In this document: piece after piece, positions 25,372 through 36,691 of the stretch
How positions within the stretch are numbered: position 1 is the stretch's first letter
Layout: every line of letters starts with the position of its first letter
Source of the DNA: Zeugodacus cucurbitae
Taxonomy: Eukaryota > Arthropoda > Insecta > Diptera > Tephritidae
Length of the DNA stretch: 64,000 nt
NCBI RefSeq assembly: GCF_028554725.1
Contig: NC_071669.1
Coordinates: forward strand, 57,516,501-57,580,500
Direction: 5' to 3'
The notes under the pieces: generated by a model
What the model saw: only the letters and a program-made list of their open reading frames with translations
What the model was told of the DNA's origin: nothing
Database searches by the model: none
Position numbers and translations under genes: made by a program

Positions 25372-25653
25372 GCCAGAATTTGTATAAAAAATTCATGTAT
25401 AGGTGAAAGGCAAAAATTGGAGTGAGTTCTGTAAAATTGTATCAATTTCAATGAATAATTTATTTGAATAATCGATAACAAACTCTAGAATACTTCAAAG
25501 AACGAATTCAATCTACTTTTTAATCCATTTTCGGATGTTTTTAAACAGAAATATCTCTCAAGATAAATGGTATTTATTAAGGGACAATGAATGCGTTGGA
25601 TGGTTTCTTCAGAATGTTATTAAAATAAGTCATGAGTGGATATCAGGTTAATA

Positions 25654-26414
25654 TTAATGCTAGTTTGATGAGATTGATACTTATTTGAAGCCGTATGTAC
25701 GAATATAAGGGGCTATTCTAGTGTGATACTTTCAAATAATCGATTTTTTATATTTTTTGCTTATTCGATAGTTTATACTTTCAAAAATATCCTGTGAAAG
25801 CGGTAAGGTTGTATCTTAAATCGTTTTTGATTGGCAGCGTTCTAAAGAGCGACCGTTCGCAGATATAAGGTGCTATAGTTGAAACTTTAAACGCGTTTTT
25901 TCTCACAACTAGAAATTGGCCGATCGAACTGAGTATTCTTGAATATATTTACTATGACCTACGATCTTTTTGATTCGTTGAAAATTCTCAATTTGGCATT
26001 AAAAAAACGAACTTTTTTTCAGAACTACGCCATTTTGTTAGTTTTTGATATTTTTCAAAAATCGTAGGACATTGTATAGGAAATATATTTAACTTTAATA
26101 ACCTTTTCGAATTTTTGTGTTTCAACAACTCATTCGGCCGGAATCATGTCAGCAGTTAGGGAACTTTTTTTTGGCACCTCCGAAGACAGAATATAACTTC
26201 GTTATTTTTAAATATTTTTGTAAACAAAAAATTTTTAAAGGTGGCTGAAAATATACCTTATTATGTGCAAAAAACTTCGAAACAATCGATCGAGTACTTT
26301 CTTTAAAAAAAAATTCACGAAAATCGCTTAATTTTTCATGGGTTACACTGGGCTATACTTAATGCTAGTTTAATGAGATCGATACTGATTGATGAGACCT
26401 CATGTATGAATATA
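25654..26414. repeat. direct repeats of about 54 bp enclosing a possible TIR element
   Basis: TTAATGCTAGTTTGATGAGA (25654) to GAATATA (25707) recurs at 26359-26414 with about 85% identity. Between them lies about 650 bp starting GGGGCTATTCTAGTGTGATA and ending GGTTACACTGGGCTATAC, a weak inverted repeat. No ORF of interest lies inside. Confidence 0.65.
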
Positions 26415-26587
26415 CTTAAGCTAATGTAATGTTTAGGTTATGAATTAATCTCATACCGAATAATGAAGTATTCTTTTTTATAAATATTACTAAGCAGATG
26501 TTCTTCATCTGTACCCTAATTTCCTTAATTTTCAAATTTCTATAGTAGTTTTCGTTGTAAACAAAATAGGAAGTTTGCTTCACTTAC

Positions 26588-26782
26588 CCGGAACTGACTC
26601 GAATGCTCGAACTTATGGAAGTCTGGTTCCAATTCCAACGCTTCTTCGAGATTTTGCAAAAATTGCCTTTGGAACGTGACGATTTCGTGTATGTTACCAA
26701 AGAGTGCATTGATTTCGGCATTCGATAGGAATGTTTCGCGTTTCATTGGTTCCAAATAGTGTTCCAATAGATTGTTTAAGTG
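26588..26782 (-). CDS. sif: still life (sif) exon, DH domain after CR1
   Basis: Minus-strand exon of 195 bases (65 codons, phase 0 at both ends) with acceptor TTTTACAG and donor GTAAGT. It encodes HLNNLLEHYLEPMKRETFLS, NAEINALFGNIHEIVTFQRQ, FLQNLEEALELEPDFHKFEH and SSQFR. It matches the Tiam1 DH helices LNCLMERYLKPLQKETFLTQ and LFGNLTEMVEFQ. It joins exactly to TYVK of the preceding exon and NVLFAIG of the next. Confidence 0.96.
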
Positions 26783-27129
26783 CTGTAAAATACAGTGATA
26801 AGATATTAGTATAATAGAGACAAAAATATAGAGAAATTTGTTGAAATATAAAACCATGTCAATACTACGAAATAAAGAGAAGGATTTGATCGAATATTTT
26901 CTACAAGGGCAGCGTTGCTGATCCCAAATACAGAAGAGTAATGATTAATAATCGTGGAAAGTACATATAGTCGGCTTAAATCATTCTCGGATAGGCATTT
27001 GACATCTATGAGGAATGAGATTCATAAATATGTGTTGGCGGAAGATTTTCTCTTGGTGCCAAATTACCGCAAAGGATTACCGGGAAGATGTATTATGCAG
27101 TGTATACATATTATCGATCCTACAATTGA

Positions 27130-27633
27130 CTAAGCAAATTGTAATCCTGCAAATATGGCCAGACGCCTAATTCTATCATCTACTGCGAACAACTGGACCG
27201 CTTGAAGCAGGCGATCGACCAGAACCGTTCAGAATTGGCCAACAGGGAGGGTGTAGTGTTTCACCAGAACAACCCCAGACCATACATTTCGTTGATGACT
27301 CGTCAGAAGCTACGGGAGCTCGGATGGGAGGTTTTATCGCATCCACCATATAGTCCGGACAAGCCCTGTTCCTGCCCATGGCGAACTCCCTTGGTGGTGT
27401 AAAGTTGAACTCAAAAGAGGCTTGTGAAAAGTGGCTGTCCGAGTTCGTCGCAAATAAGGAGAGGGGCTTCTACGAAGGGATATTATGAAGTTGCCGTCTA
27501 GATGGAAACGGATTATCGAACGAAACGTCGCATATTTGAACTAAATCTTACTCACTTAACACTTTTTATAAATATTGGAAAAAATCATTGGATAAAGAGC
27601 AAAAAAGCGGAAGGGAGATATTTGACATCCTAA
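27130..27633 (+). pseudogene. mariner transposase 3' half, inactive
   Basis: It encodes YGQTPNSIIYCEQLDRLKQA, then ELANREGVVFHQNNPRPYIS, LMTRQKLRELGWEVLSHPPY and SPDK. This is the mariner catalytic region; families normally show HQDNARPH, and here the catalytic Asp reads Asn (HQNN). A frameshift after SPDK separates it from the remaining C-terminal coding part (MANSLGGVKLNSKEACEKWL-like sequence in other frames). The 3' end is CATCCTAA followed by TA, matching a TTAGG..TGGCAAA-type mariner inverted repeat. The 5' half is missing. A 3' end of the same lineage is at 45386-45533. Confidence 0.88.
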
Positions 27634-29202
27634 TATGTTCCAGAACTAGAAGTTTTTTTCACGTTGGAAAATTAAAACTTGGAAGGAAGAAAGTTAAATT
27701 GGACCATCTGATATAACTAAATGTCATAAATTTTCATCATGTCTCATAAATTTTTTGAAGTCGGATAAAACCATTTGAGATATGGATTTTTTAATACTAC
27801 AAAAACAAAAACAATAGATAAACCAGATAAAGCCTACTTTTGTCACAAAGTGTATTCACATGATGATCACAAACTTGTATAGTCTCAGCTTGGGTGTGAC
27901 CCAAATCGTTAATGTAACAAACCACCCGAAGCAATGAAAAATTATGAACTTTACAAATATTTTAATTAATATATTAGAGAATCAGCCGAAAAATAAGGCA
28001 CGACAAATGAGCATAAAAACCAAGAGCAAGAGAGTTAAGACAAGAAGTGTGGCGAAACGGAAGCACAAAACGGCAATCGAATCGGAAAAAGAGGACAATA
28101 CGCCCGTGGGCATTTGCCAGCGAAAAGTGAATGAAGACGGAAGCCGCAAGGAAAGTTGCACACTTGAAAGATATGAGTGTGAGTGTGTGTGTGTATCTGA
28201 GGCTAAAAGTCTGCATATTTCCAATAAATGTGCTGGTTTTCGGTGCTTTCCGCTCAAATAGTACGAGCAAATAAAAATAGAAATTAAAATTAAAATCGTG
28301 GAGGAGCATTATATTTAGTATATATGTATAACGGTGTATGCTAATACAGCGTGAAAACTTTGAAACAATAGTGGTGGTTGAATAAATAAAAGTTTGAATT
28401 AGAGATTGTTGGCGCACACGCCGCACCTCGTTCCTTCCAGGGTGTGGGTGTGGCGTGGTGTAGCGTGTGGTCCGCCTTGTGGTATGACTTGTGATTTGAG
28501 TGTGTGTGTGGCGGTTTGTGGTAAAAGTTGACGCCACCACCAACTCTACCAATTAGTGGCGTTTGGCGTTTGCTGTTTGCACTTTTGGCATCGCCGTATA
28601 AATTCTGCCAAGTTGCGCAAAACTTCCACAAACTCATTAAAACGCTGCCACCGACTGCCACTGCCGACCGCTGGCGCTGACTGCGGAAAATTACGGAATA
28701 CCTTGAGAAAGGCGCACTATTTACGCAAGCTTAAATACCTTTTACATATATTTATATAAGTATCTATGTGTGTCTGTGCATTATGTATTGGCGTGAAAAG
28801 TTGGTGATAAAAATTGCCGCCAAATCCAGGTGCTGCACCACACCTTTCTTACAAGTGTGTTCTATTTTTTGTTTTTTACTTTTCTGTTTTCACCTTTGTT
28901 ATGCTTTTGTTGTTGCTTATAGCTGATAGTCATAATTTTTCGTTACACCTCGCATTATTTATGCGCTACTTTTATTCGAGTTACGAACTTGACTTAATAA
29001 TCAACAATGCGGCACTTTTAATGTATCCGCTCTTTGTACTCTCATTTTTCGCTCTTTGTACTATCTTTCTGAATTTTTTTTAATATTTTTAACTCTGCTT
29101 TATTTCTTTCAAGTGATAATTATTTTATTTGAATAGTTGAAGCGCATTATTTTCCACTTGTAGGTGGCAAGTAGCAGAAATTTGAAGCTTTGGAGACATT
29201 TA

Positions 29203-29990
29203 GGGTTACCCTTCTCAAAATGAGATAATAATCAAGTATATAACTATAAAATAATATTCAAATATAGTCAAAGTCCAAAAAGACGACTTAAAAAGTGCTT
29301 AACTAAAATATATTTTGGCATATGGTTGCCACTTATCGGGGGAAAAATAAAACTGAAAATATAAAAAAGTAATTCAAAGTGAAGACACCTAAAAATACTT
29401 GTAAAAAGTGAGCGGCGTTGCTGTTTTCATATTTTGAAATAGGGTTGCCACCTTTAGAAAAAACTAAAACTAACAAACGACTACAAAATATGCATTAACC
29501 CTTTCGCGGACACGTCGACATAATCCGACACAACGAATGGCTTAAATAGGACACGTCGGTATATGCCGACATAGGAATTCAATTATCGGTTTTATAAGCC
29601 AAATAAATGCATTTGTCATTCTGATAACATTCACTAAATTTCGTGTGTCCGCGAAAGGGTTAAACATAAAGGTATACAATTTCAAAAAATATTTTGAAAA
29701 TCTTTAAAATATATAAATGTTGTTCAGAAAAGGGTTGCCACCCATCGAAAATAGTTGAGCTACTACAAAATGTACACACATTTAAGCATGAGACGTTAAA
29801 AAGTCCTATCGGAAGCTATTCCGGATATCTTAAATTCAAATACATATTATATATTTTTTTGGAGTAGTGTTACCACCCATCGAAAAAAAATTATATTGAA
29901 TTACCACAAAATCTATGCTAAACAAAAGACGCTTAAGAAAAACTGTCAAAAAGTAATTGTTTATGTTTTATACATTTTTCTAATGGAGTA
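29203..29990. repeat. degenerate tandem array, units of about 110-135 bp
   Basis: The word GGGTTGCCACCCATCGAAAA and variants occur at 29203, 29334, 29442, 29732 and 29867. The 290-base gap between the third and fourth shrinks to 121 once the 169-base MITE at 29495-29663 is removed. Unit interiors share TTAAAAAGTGCTTAAC-like and CTACAAAAT words. Confidence 0.8.
29495..29663. mobile_element. piggyBac-type MITE (169 bp)
   Basis: It is bounded by TTAACCCTTTCGCGGACAC and its perfect 19-base inverse GTGTCCGCGAAAGGGTTAA. TTAA target plus CCCTTT-starting ends is the piggyBac pattern. The interior contains a second small inverted motif (ACACGTCG..CGACAT, ACACGTCGGTATATGCCGAC). No coding capacity. Confidence 0.88.
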
Positions 29991-30308
29991 ATCCACTAGT
30001 AGCTTTGGAAGACGTCAACACAGTGGTTAGTTTTAAGAGTGATTTGTGAAAAATATATTATTATATACTTCATAAAAGTTTTACTGGAACCATCAAAAGT
30101 TAGTGAAATAGTATTCGCCTGATTTCCCCTTTTTTAGGACATAGGCTCCGAATGAGAGCAAGCAATAAGGTAGAAACTTCAATCGAATTACTGTCGGTAT
30201 CGGTTAAAAATCAGGTTCCGATTCGGTTAAAAATCATTTGTGGATAAGAGATATTTGTAAAATGGAGGAGCAATTTAATAGTGAACTCAGGATAAATAAC
30301 CTAATAGA

Positions 30309-31624
30309 CTTTTCACACAGAAGTTGATTGATCAATTAACCGGCCGCTGCACGATTAAAACGCCGATTAAAATCCATTTACCATACAAAATAAAATTCTA
30401 CAATAATTTTTAATTGAATTTTAATCGACTTGAAAATGAAAAGCAACTCTGCGTCAATGACCGTATTGGTAATCATTTATACGTTTTTATACTTTCGCAA
30501 CAAAAGTTGCTAAGAGAGTATTATAGTTTTGTCCACATAACGGTTGTTTGTAAGTCCTAACACTAAACGAGTTAGATATAGGGTTATATATACCAAAGTG
30601 ATCAGGGTGACGAGTAAAGTTCAAATCCGGATGTCTGTCTGTCCGTCCGTTCGTCTGTCCGTCTGTCCGTCCGTGCAAGCTGTAACTTGAGTAAAAATTG
30701 AGATATCTTAATGAAACTTTGAATGTAATTTTTTTGTAAATAGGTTTTTTGTATATATCTTGCAAACCAATAAAGCTATATAAACCAAACTTTCTGCTGT
30801 CGTTTCTTTTAGCCGTTTACTTATACAGTCCAAAAATGAAATCGGATAATAACCACGCCCACATCCCATACAAAGGTTAGGTTGAAAATGAGTAAAAGTG
30901 CGTTAACTCACTAACGAGAAACGTCAGAAACACCAAACATAAGAAATGGCAGAAGGAAGCTGCACTGAGATTTTTTACAAAATGGAAACCACTTATGGGT
31001 CAAAAACCATATCTCAAGAACTACTCGAAAGATTTCAATGAAATTCGGTATATAATATTTTCTTGACACCCTGATGGCACTGGTGGAATATGGCCGAAAT
31101 CGGTTTATAACTACGCCTACTTCCCATATAACTCAATTTTGAATCCTTCTGTTTCGTTCACTTTATAATATATACATAAGGAACCAATGAAGATAGCAAA
31201 ATAAAATTTTACACAAATACTGTATTTGAGCTGTGACATCACTTGTGGAAAAATTGTCAAAATCGAACCATGACTTTTCAAGGCCCCTGGTATCAAACAT
31301 AAAGAACTCAGTGCCTAAGGGTAATTTTTCACCGAAAATATAGGTAAATCTCTAAATAAGTTGCGAGAGTATAAAATGTTCGGTTGCACCCGAACTTAGC
31401 CTTTCCTTACTTGTTTGTTTGCGAGTTGTTGTTCACGCTACATGACGGTAGATGTCGCTGTTAAAAATAGCAATCAGCTGATGAAACTTACCAACTACTG
31501 ATGAAAAGTAAAAACAAAAATGTATAACAGCTGATCGGTTATCGAGTAGTCGGCAGTGCGAAGGGCAAAAACTGGTTTCTCAATCAATATTTTAATTGAT
31601 CAATTAAGTTGGCTGTGTGAAAAG
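30309..31624. mobile_element. TIR element (about 387 bp) split by a DINE-1-like insertion
   Basis: The outer ends are CTTTTCACACAGAAGTTGAT at 30309 and the inverse TTAAGTTGGCTGTGTGAAAAG ending 31624. Both have TTGATCAATTAA just inside. Removing the insertion at 30485-31413 leaves about 387 bases without coding potential. No target-site duplication is obvious, so the superfamily is undetermined. Confidence 0.75.
30485..31413 (+). mobile_element. DINE-1-like (HINE) element, copy 5, full ends, internal deletion
   Basis: It starts TTTTATACTTTCGCAACAAA and has the CTGTCTGTCCGTCCGTTCGT block. It lacks roughly 170 bases of the middle, including the GCCACGCCCACAAAATGG box. It ends with GCGAGAGTATAAAATGTTCG, the perfect hairpin GTTCGGTTGCACCCGAAC, and CCTTTCCTTACTTG. 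It is nested in the TIR element 30309-31624. Confidence 0.9.
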
Positions 31625-34340
31625 GATATAAGCTGTGAAATAGTATGAAATTGTTTCCATATTTCTAAATTGTTTCCAAATTGAAAGGTATGGTCGTCAT
31701 TTACAAATTCAAATTTTTTATAATTTTTTTTTGCCGAAATATGTATAACTCTTTTAAAATTATTAATATTTTTAGCGCCATCTACCAATAATTTTCATTT
31801 CAAAATACAGCAGAACGTTATTTGTTGCGGAAAAGTTCCGTTATTGGCTTCATTTAAATTAAATCTAGCATTATGACGTTTATATATGTACCTACATACT
31901 ATATCGTTAATACCAAAAATAAATAGAAACTACCGCGCATTTAAGCCCCAATAAATGCGTTCCGCCATATTTCGCGCTTCTACGCACTCCTTACAAGCAG
32001 TAGTTAGTGGCTGACTTAGTTTTAACTTACAACAACTATTACTATGGCGCTAATCTCGCCCCAAACACACATCCACCTACTCCCCGCGTGCGCTCGGCTT
32101 GATTTTACATAATTTACAAATTAAAATTTTAATTATTATTATCTCATTGTTTGCTTATCGGCTTTGAGCTGGCGTTTATAATGAGCACAAAGCAACGTTG
32201 CGCCCCAACGGCACTCCACTGCCCTAATACTCGTACTAGCAGCCACTACAATTTCGAGACTTGTTGGCAACACTACGAAAAACCGTTATTTTACAACTAC
32301 ACGTATTTTATATGCATGTACTTTAACATTGGTGTTGGTTCTGACGTGCTGTGGCAACACCGACTCGTCCGACCGTGCTGACGCTGTTTCGTTTGCATAT
32401 TCATTGCGAGTGTCTTAATGAAATTAGCATAAAATTAACGCCTCATCGTTATCTGCAATTCAAAAGCGTTAATTTGGCATTGAGAATTTCAAAGCGCCGC
32501 GAGCATTGTGCTTCTTTTTTCTCCTTCTTCACATTTATTTGCGTCAAATTTGCCTCCATTTCGCCATTATTGCTTAATCACAATTCGGCATGACCTTAAA
32601 ATTTACATTTCTTTCGTAAGTGCCACCCCGAAAAATCTCTTCTAAATATGTATTGTACTCAACTATATGTATTTGGCTGTCATAAAATGTCACTTGTACG
32701 TCAAACTGCTGTCAGACAATTAGTATGCGGAGTCACTGTTAGTATGTAAGTAGTGAAGTGCCACATCTGCCGTTAGCTGTTCTTACACCTGCGCCATCTA
32801 CAAATAAGTAGTAGTACAAAGTGCCTCTTCATCAACTTCTTCCTCCACTTTAGCTAGCGAATTTCTTCGTCACTCAGCAAAACACTTCAAACCCAATTGA
32901 CTCCATTCATTCATTGGCTCGTTTGCGCAAAGTCTTCGGCTTCATTATAAAGCGCCACTCATTCGTACTTTATAAGCTTTGTAAGACTCTTTTTCATTTG
33001 CGCTCTCCCACGGCCCACTTAAGAAGAAAAGTAATTAATTTTAAGTTGATTTGCTGTATAATGGCTGATATTTGACGTTAATGTGTCTGTGTAGCAGTGC
33101 TGAGTAATTTTTCAGTGCCACATAGGTGAACAGGTGAGATTATATCATTAGCTTTCTGTGAAGTGAAGAGCTAGTGGCTTTAGATAATAGCGTATAATCA
33201 ATACGATCTACTTCACTTTCGTGTACTTCTCTTAACTAAATTGGCTTCGAGCGCATTGCATTTTTTGTGGAAAAGGAACATTCGTTATTTAATATAATTC
33301 TTCAAAAATCTTTGAAAAGGGTCTAACACCTTTAATTTTTTTTTGGAGACAAGAGACAAAAACAGACTAACAAAAATAAATTAAATGTCTGTTTAAAAAC
33401 GATATTTGCCCCCTCGAAATAGCGAAATAATTTTTCAAAGATCCTCAGACGATTAATTATTTTTTGGAAGAAATTTCACAATAGTTAAAGGTCAGTTTTA
33501 GTTTTTTTTGAAGTACTTTATCAAATTTTTCGAATTTGTCGATAAAGGTCGATAAAGCAATTTTACGTTCTCACTTTGTGGTAAAGCAGTTTATCGACGG
33601 AATCAATAATTGCATGAACGATCGATCGAAAATCTGTATCGTATCGAGATCGAATTCGCTATGAATTAAATGTTTAGGCCGATTATATAGACCTAACTGT
33701 TGGGGAACTTCGTTCAATTTTTAATACCTCTCTAGACGCTATCAATGCAGACAATTTTTGCCAACACGATTTTAAATACCGACCCAAATATGATAAACCT
33801 GGAAACTTAGTCCTTTCTTGTGTTCATAGGGACATTTTCCAATTTAGGGTCGAACATTATCTTCAGGGTTTGAGTAGTAACGAAAAGAATGCAAATAATG
33901 ATGACGAAATTCTTACGGTTTTAGGCTCATTATGAATGAACTTGGGGCATTTTGTATGGGTTAAAACTTCATTTATAAAATGATCTCTCAGGCTCAGTCC
34001 GGAGGCTGATAATACTAGAATTATATCAACAAACTGTGATGAAAACAAATACAGATTTAGTTTGGACCACAAATGTCATTGATTGAGTCTTTATTCTATT
34101 TAATACTCTCTTAGATAGTGAGGTTATGAAGCGCGGAATAGTTGTAGTTTATATAGAACTTTTAGTTTCTTGATTTACAATTACAAAGTTCGAGTCATGA
34201 CCATTTCATACTGGCATAATTAATTTTGAAATCAAAACAAAGCCATTTCAGGGGTTAATTTAAGTAAGATATATACTTTTATATCATATCTAATACTTTT
34301 ATATCAGATCTTATGTAATCTCAAGTAAAATCCCACTCAC

Positions 34341-34484
34341 CTTAACATAAGTACGTTCCGTGTCGACCAACTCCAATATGACCTTGCGCAATTTCTCGGC
34401 GTCGGTGAGCTGACGTGACGGTGTCAGTGCGGCATTCGAGACTGACGAGGTGACAGAACCAGTCGGGCTGGATTTACGGGTTTC
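34341..34484 (-). CDS. sif: still life (sif) exon, start of DH domain (CR1)
   Basis: Minus-strand exon of 144 bases (48 codons, phase 0 at both ends) with donor GTGAGT. It encodes ETRKSSPTGSVTSSVSNAAL, a Ser/Thr-rich linker, then RQLTDAEKLRKVILELVDTE and RTYVK. LSDADKLRKVI.EL.ETERTYVK is the Tiam1 equivalent. The Glu of TERTYV is the conserved CR1 residue that contacts switch I of the GTPase. The chosen acceptor is CACCTCAG with a strong pyrimidine tract. A second in-frame acceptor (GAAG at 34512-34515) would extend the exon to 34511 and add VTGFCRSPQ. Confidence 0.93.
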
Positions 34485-35552
34485 CTGAGGTGAACGACAA
34501 AATCCGGTAACCTTCAATCAAGCGTTTCCATCGACACAAAAATAGTCAACGATGATGACGATGGAAGAAGGTTGATTGATGTTTTTTGTTTTTGTTTTTT
34601 TTTCGTATTTTGTATTTTTTTCAATTAAATTTTTGTTTGTGCGTTTTTTGCATTTGTCAATCAATTTAGTAATTTTAATTTTTTTCGTTTTTGATTTTAA
34701 TTTATGATTTTGATTTTTTAAATTTAGTAAGTATTTTTGGTTGTAATGTTTTTGTTAGTTGTTTGATTGGTTGTAGTTGTAATTGTAATTGTAGTAGTTG
34801 TTTTAGTAGTGTTTGTTGTAGTTGTTTTTAGTAAATTTTTTTTTTAAATTGTTAGTTATAATTTTTTCATATTATTAATTGTTCGTTTTTTTGTTATTAT
34901 AAAACGTGGTGTTTGCAAACAATTGATTTAATTTGGTTTCAATACAAGATGATATAAAAAAGTAGATGAAGAAAGAAAGAAAATTGTGAAGTTAGCAAAA
35001 ATGTGAGTGGTGTAAATCTGTGCAAATAAGATTCGTTATAAAAAAGTGGGTTGGATGGGACCAGTTACGAATTGTAAAAAAGGTGTGTGGCTGACTGCAT
35101 GGGTGGGTGGGTGTTTGGTTTACATTTTTTGGTGTTTGGAGCGGTTGACGGCTAATATTAAAAAAATTTAATGGTATGTGCTTAATTAATTGTGATTTAG
35201 TGACTACATTAGTGGCAAGCTAAAATATACATATGTACATAAATATTTTATATATAATATATATAAAACTCAAAATAAAATACTAGTTGATCTACAAACT
35301 ACAAGACGAAGGCAAAATGTTCTGAAAATTAATACTACAAAAACTATATGCAAATGGAACAATATTGTTTGTATGTTGAAACATACTTTTTCTTCTTTTC
35401 TTTGCCCAAACTAATTAAAACTTTACTTACAACAATTATCAAGTTCGCAATGATCCCTTTACCGTTCTATTTATGTTCTAAGTACTGGTAAATTGCTCTG
35501 TATATTTCTGATATACTTAAGATAAGTAACTTCTCTTAATTCTAGCATAATA

Positions 35553-36691
35553 TGGAAAGGCTAAGTTCGGGTGCGACCGAACATTTTATACTCTCGCAAT
35601 TTATTGATGTAATTTTATAAAGATAACACAATTCGACCCATATATTCGGCATAAAGTTCAATATAATAACGAAAATCATCATAAATAGTATATGGGGACT
35701 GAGGTAATTCCTAAACCGATTTCACTCGTTTCAACCACCACGATACAAAATATCGAAGACTATATGCTCACTGAATTTTATATTACCTATAATTAGGTAT
35801 ATGGGATCTGGGAGAAGTTATGACCCGATTTTAATCATTTTTGGTACAGAAAAAAAATTCAGAGGGAATGAATTACATTAAAATATCTGAGATTTACCTA
35901 TATTTTCGGTGAAAAATTACCCTTAGGCACTGAGTTCTTCATTTTCGATATCAGGGCCTTGAAAAGTCATGGTCCGATTTTGACATTTTTTCCACAAGTG
36001 TTGTCATAGCTCAACTACAGTATATGTGTACAGTTTTATTCCGCTATCTTCATTTGTTCCTAATGTATATATTATAAAGTGAACGAATCAGAAGAATTCA
36101 AAATTGAGTTATATGGGAAGTAGGCGTGATTGTGAACCGATTTCGCCCATATTCCACTCGTGCCATCAGGGTGTCAAGAAAATATCATATACTGAATTTC
36201 ATTGAAATCGGTGGAGAAGTTCTTGTGGTATGGGGTTTGCCCCTAAATGACCGACGCCACGCCCATTTTCCATTTTGTAAAAAAATCTCACTGTAGCTTC
36301 TTTCTGATATTTCTTCTGTAAAATTTAGTGTTTCTGACTTTTTTCGTTAGTGAGCTAACGCATTTTCAACCTAACCTTTGTATGGGAGGTGGGCGTGGTT
36401 ATTATCAGATTTCTTTCATTTTTGGACTGTATAAGGATCCTATGCTCCAAATTTTCAGAACTTTATTTATGGCTTAGTTATGACACTGTATAGGTTTTCG
36501 GTTTTCGCCATTTTATGAGCGTGGCAGTGGACCGATTTTGCCCATCTTCGAAAGCAATAACATATCTTAATTTTTACTCAAGCTATCGCTTGCACGAACA
36601 GACGGACAGACAGGTATTTCTTGGTGACTCAAACAATCGTTATGTGAACAAAACTATAATACTCTGTGCAACATGTTGCGAGAGTATAAAA
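35553..36691 (-). mobile_element. DINE-1-like (HINE) element, copy 6, near full length
   Basis: The hairpin GTTCGGGTGCGACCGAAC is followed by ATTTTATACTCTCGCAATTT. GGGCGTGG boxes and an eroded GACGGACAGACAG tract follow. The far end reads GCAACATGTTGCGAGAGTATAAAA, where GCAACATGTTGC is a perfect 12-base palindrome. The outermost CAAGTAAGG is reduced to ATATGGAAAGG. A deletion removes part of the 3' third (TATAAGGATCCTATGCTCC joint near 36430). Confidence 0.87.

Larger units (their letters stand above)
17284..26587 (-). other. intron of sif (about 9.3 kb)
   Basis: It contains a tandem array (17457-18110), a LINE RNase H remnant (19858-20600), a second tandem array (22030-22650), a DINE-1-like copy (24544-25371) and a possible TIR element between direct repeats (25654-26414). 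In 18111-19857, 20601-22029 and 22651-24543 nothing beyond short CAA/GTT tracts is recognised. Short ORFs there have no supporting motif. Confidence 0.85.
26783..34340 (-). other. intron of sif (about 7.6 kb)
   Basis: It holds a dead mariner (27130-27633), a degenerate tandem array (29203-29990) interrupted by a TTAA MITE, and a TIR element carrying a DINE-1-like insertion (30309-31624). The stretches 27634-29202 and 31625-34340 are plain intron. Their GC-richer part near 28400-28700 and 31900-33000 shows no motif that supports a gene. Confidence 0.85.

Noticed and set aside
27974..28552. 192-codon open frame on the minus strand
   Set aside because: Low-complexity Thr/His/Phe translation over TG/CA-rich sequence, with another open frame overlapping it; no motif or start context.
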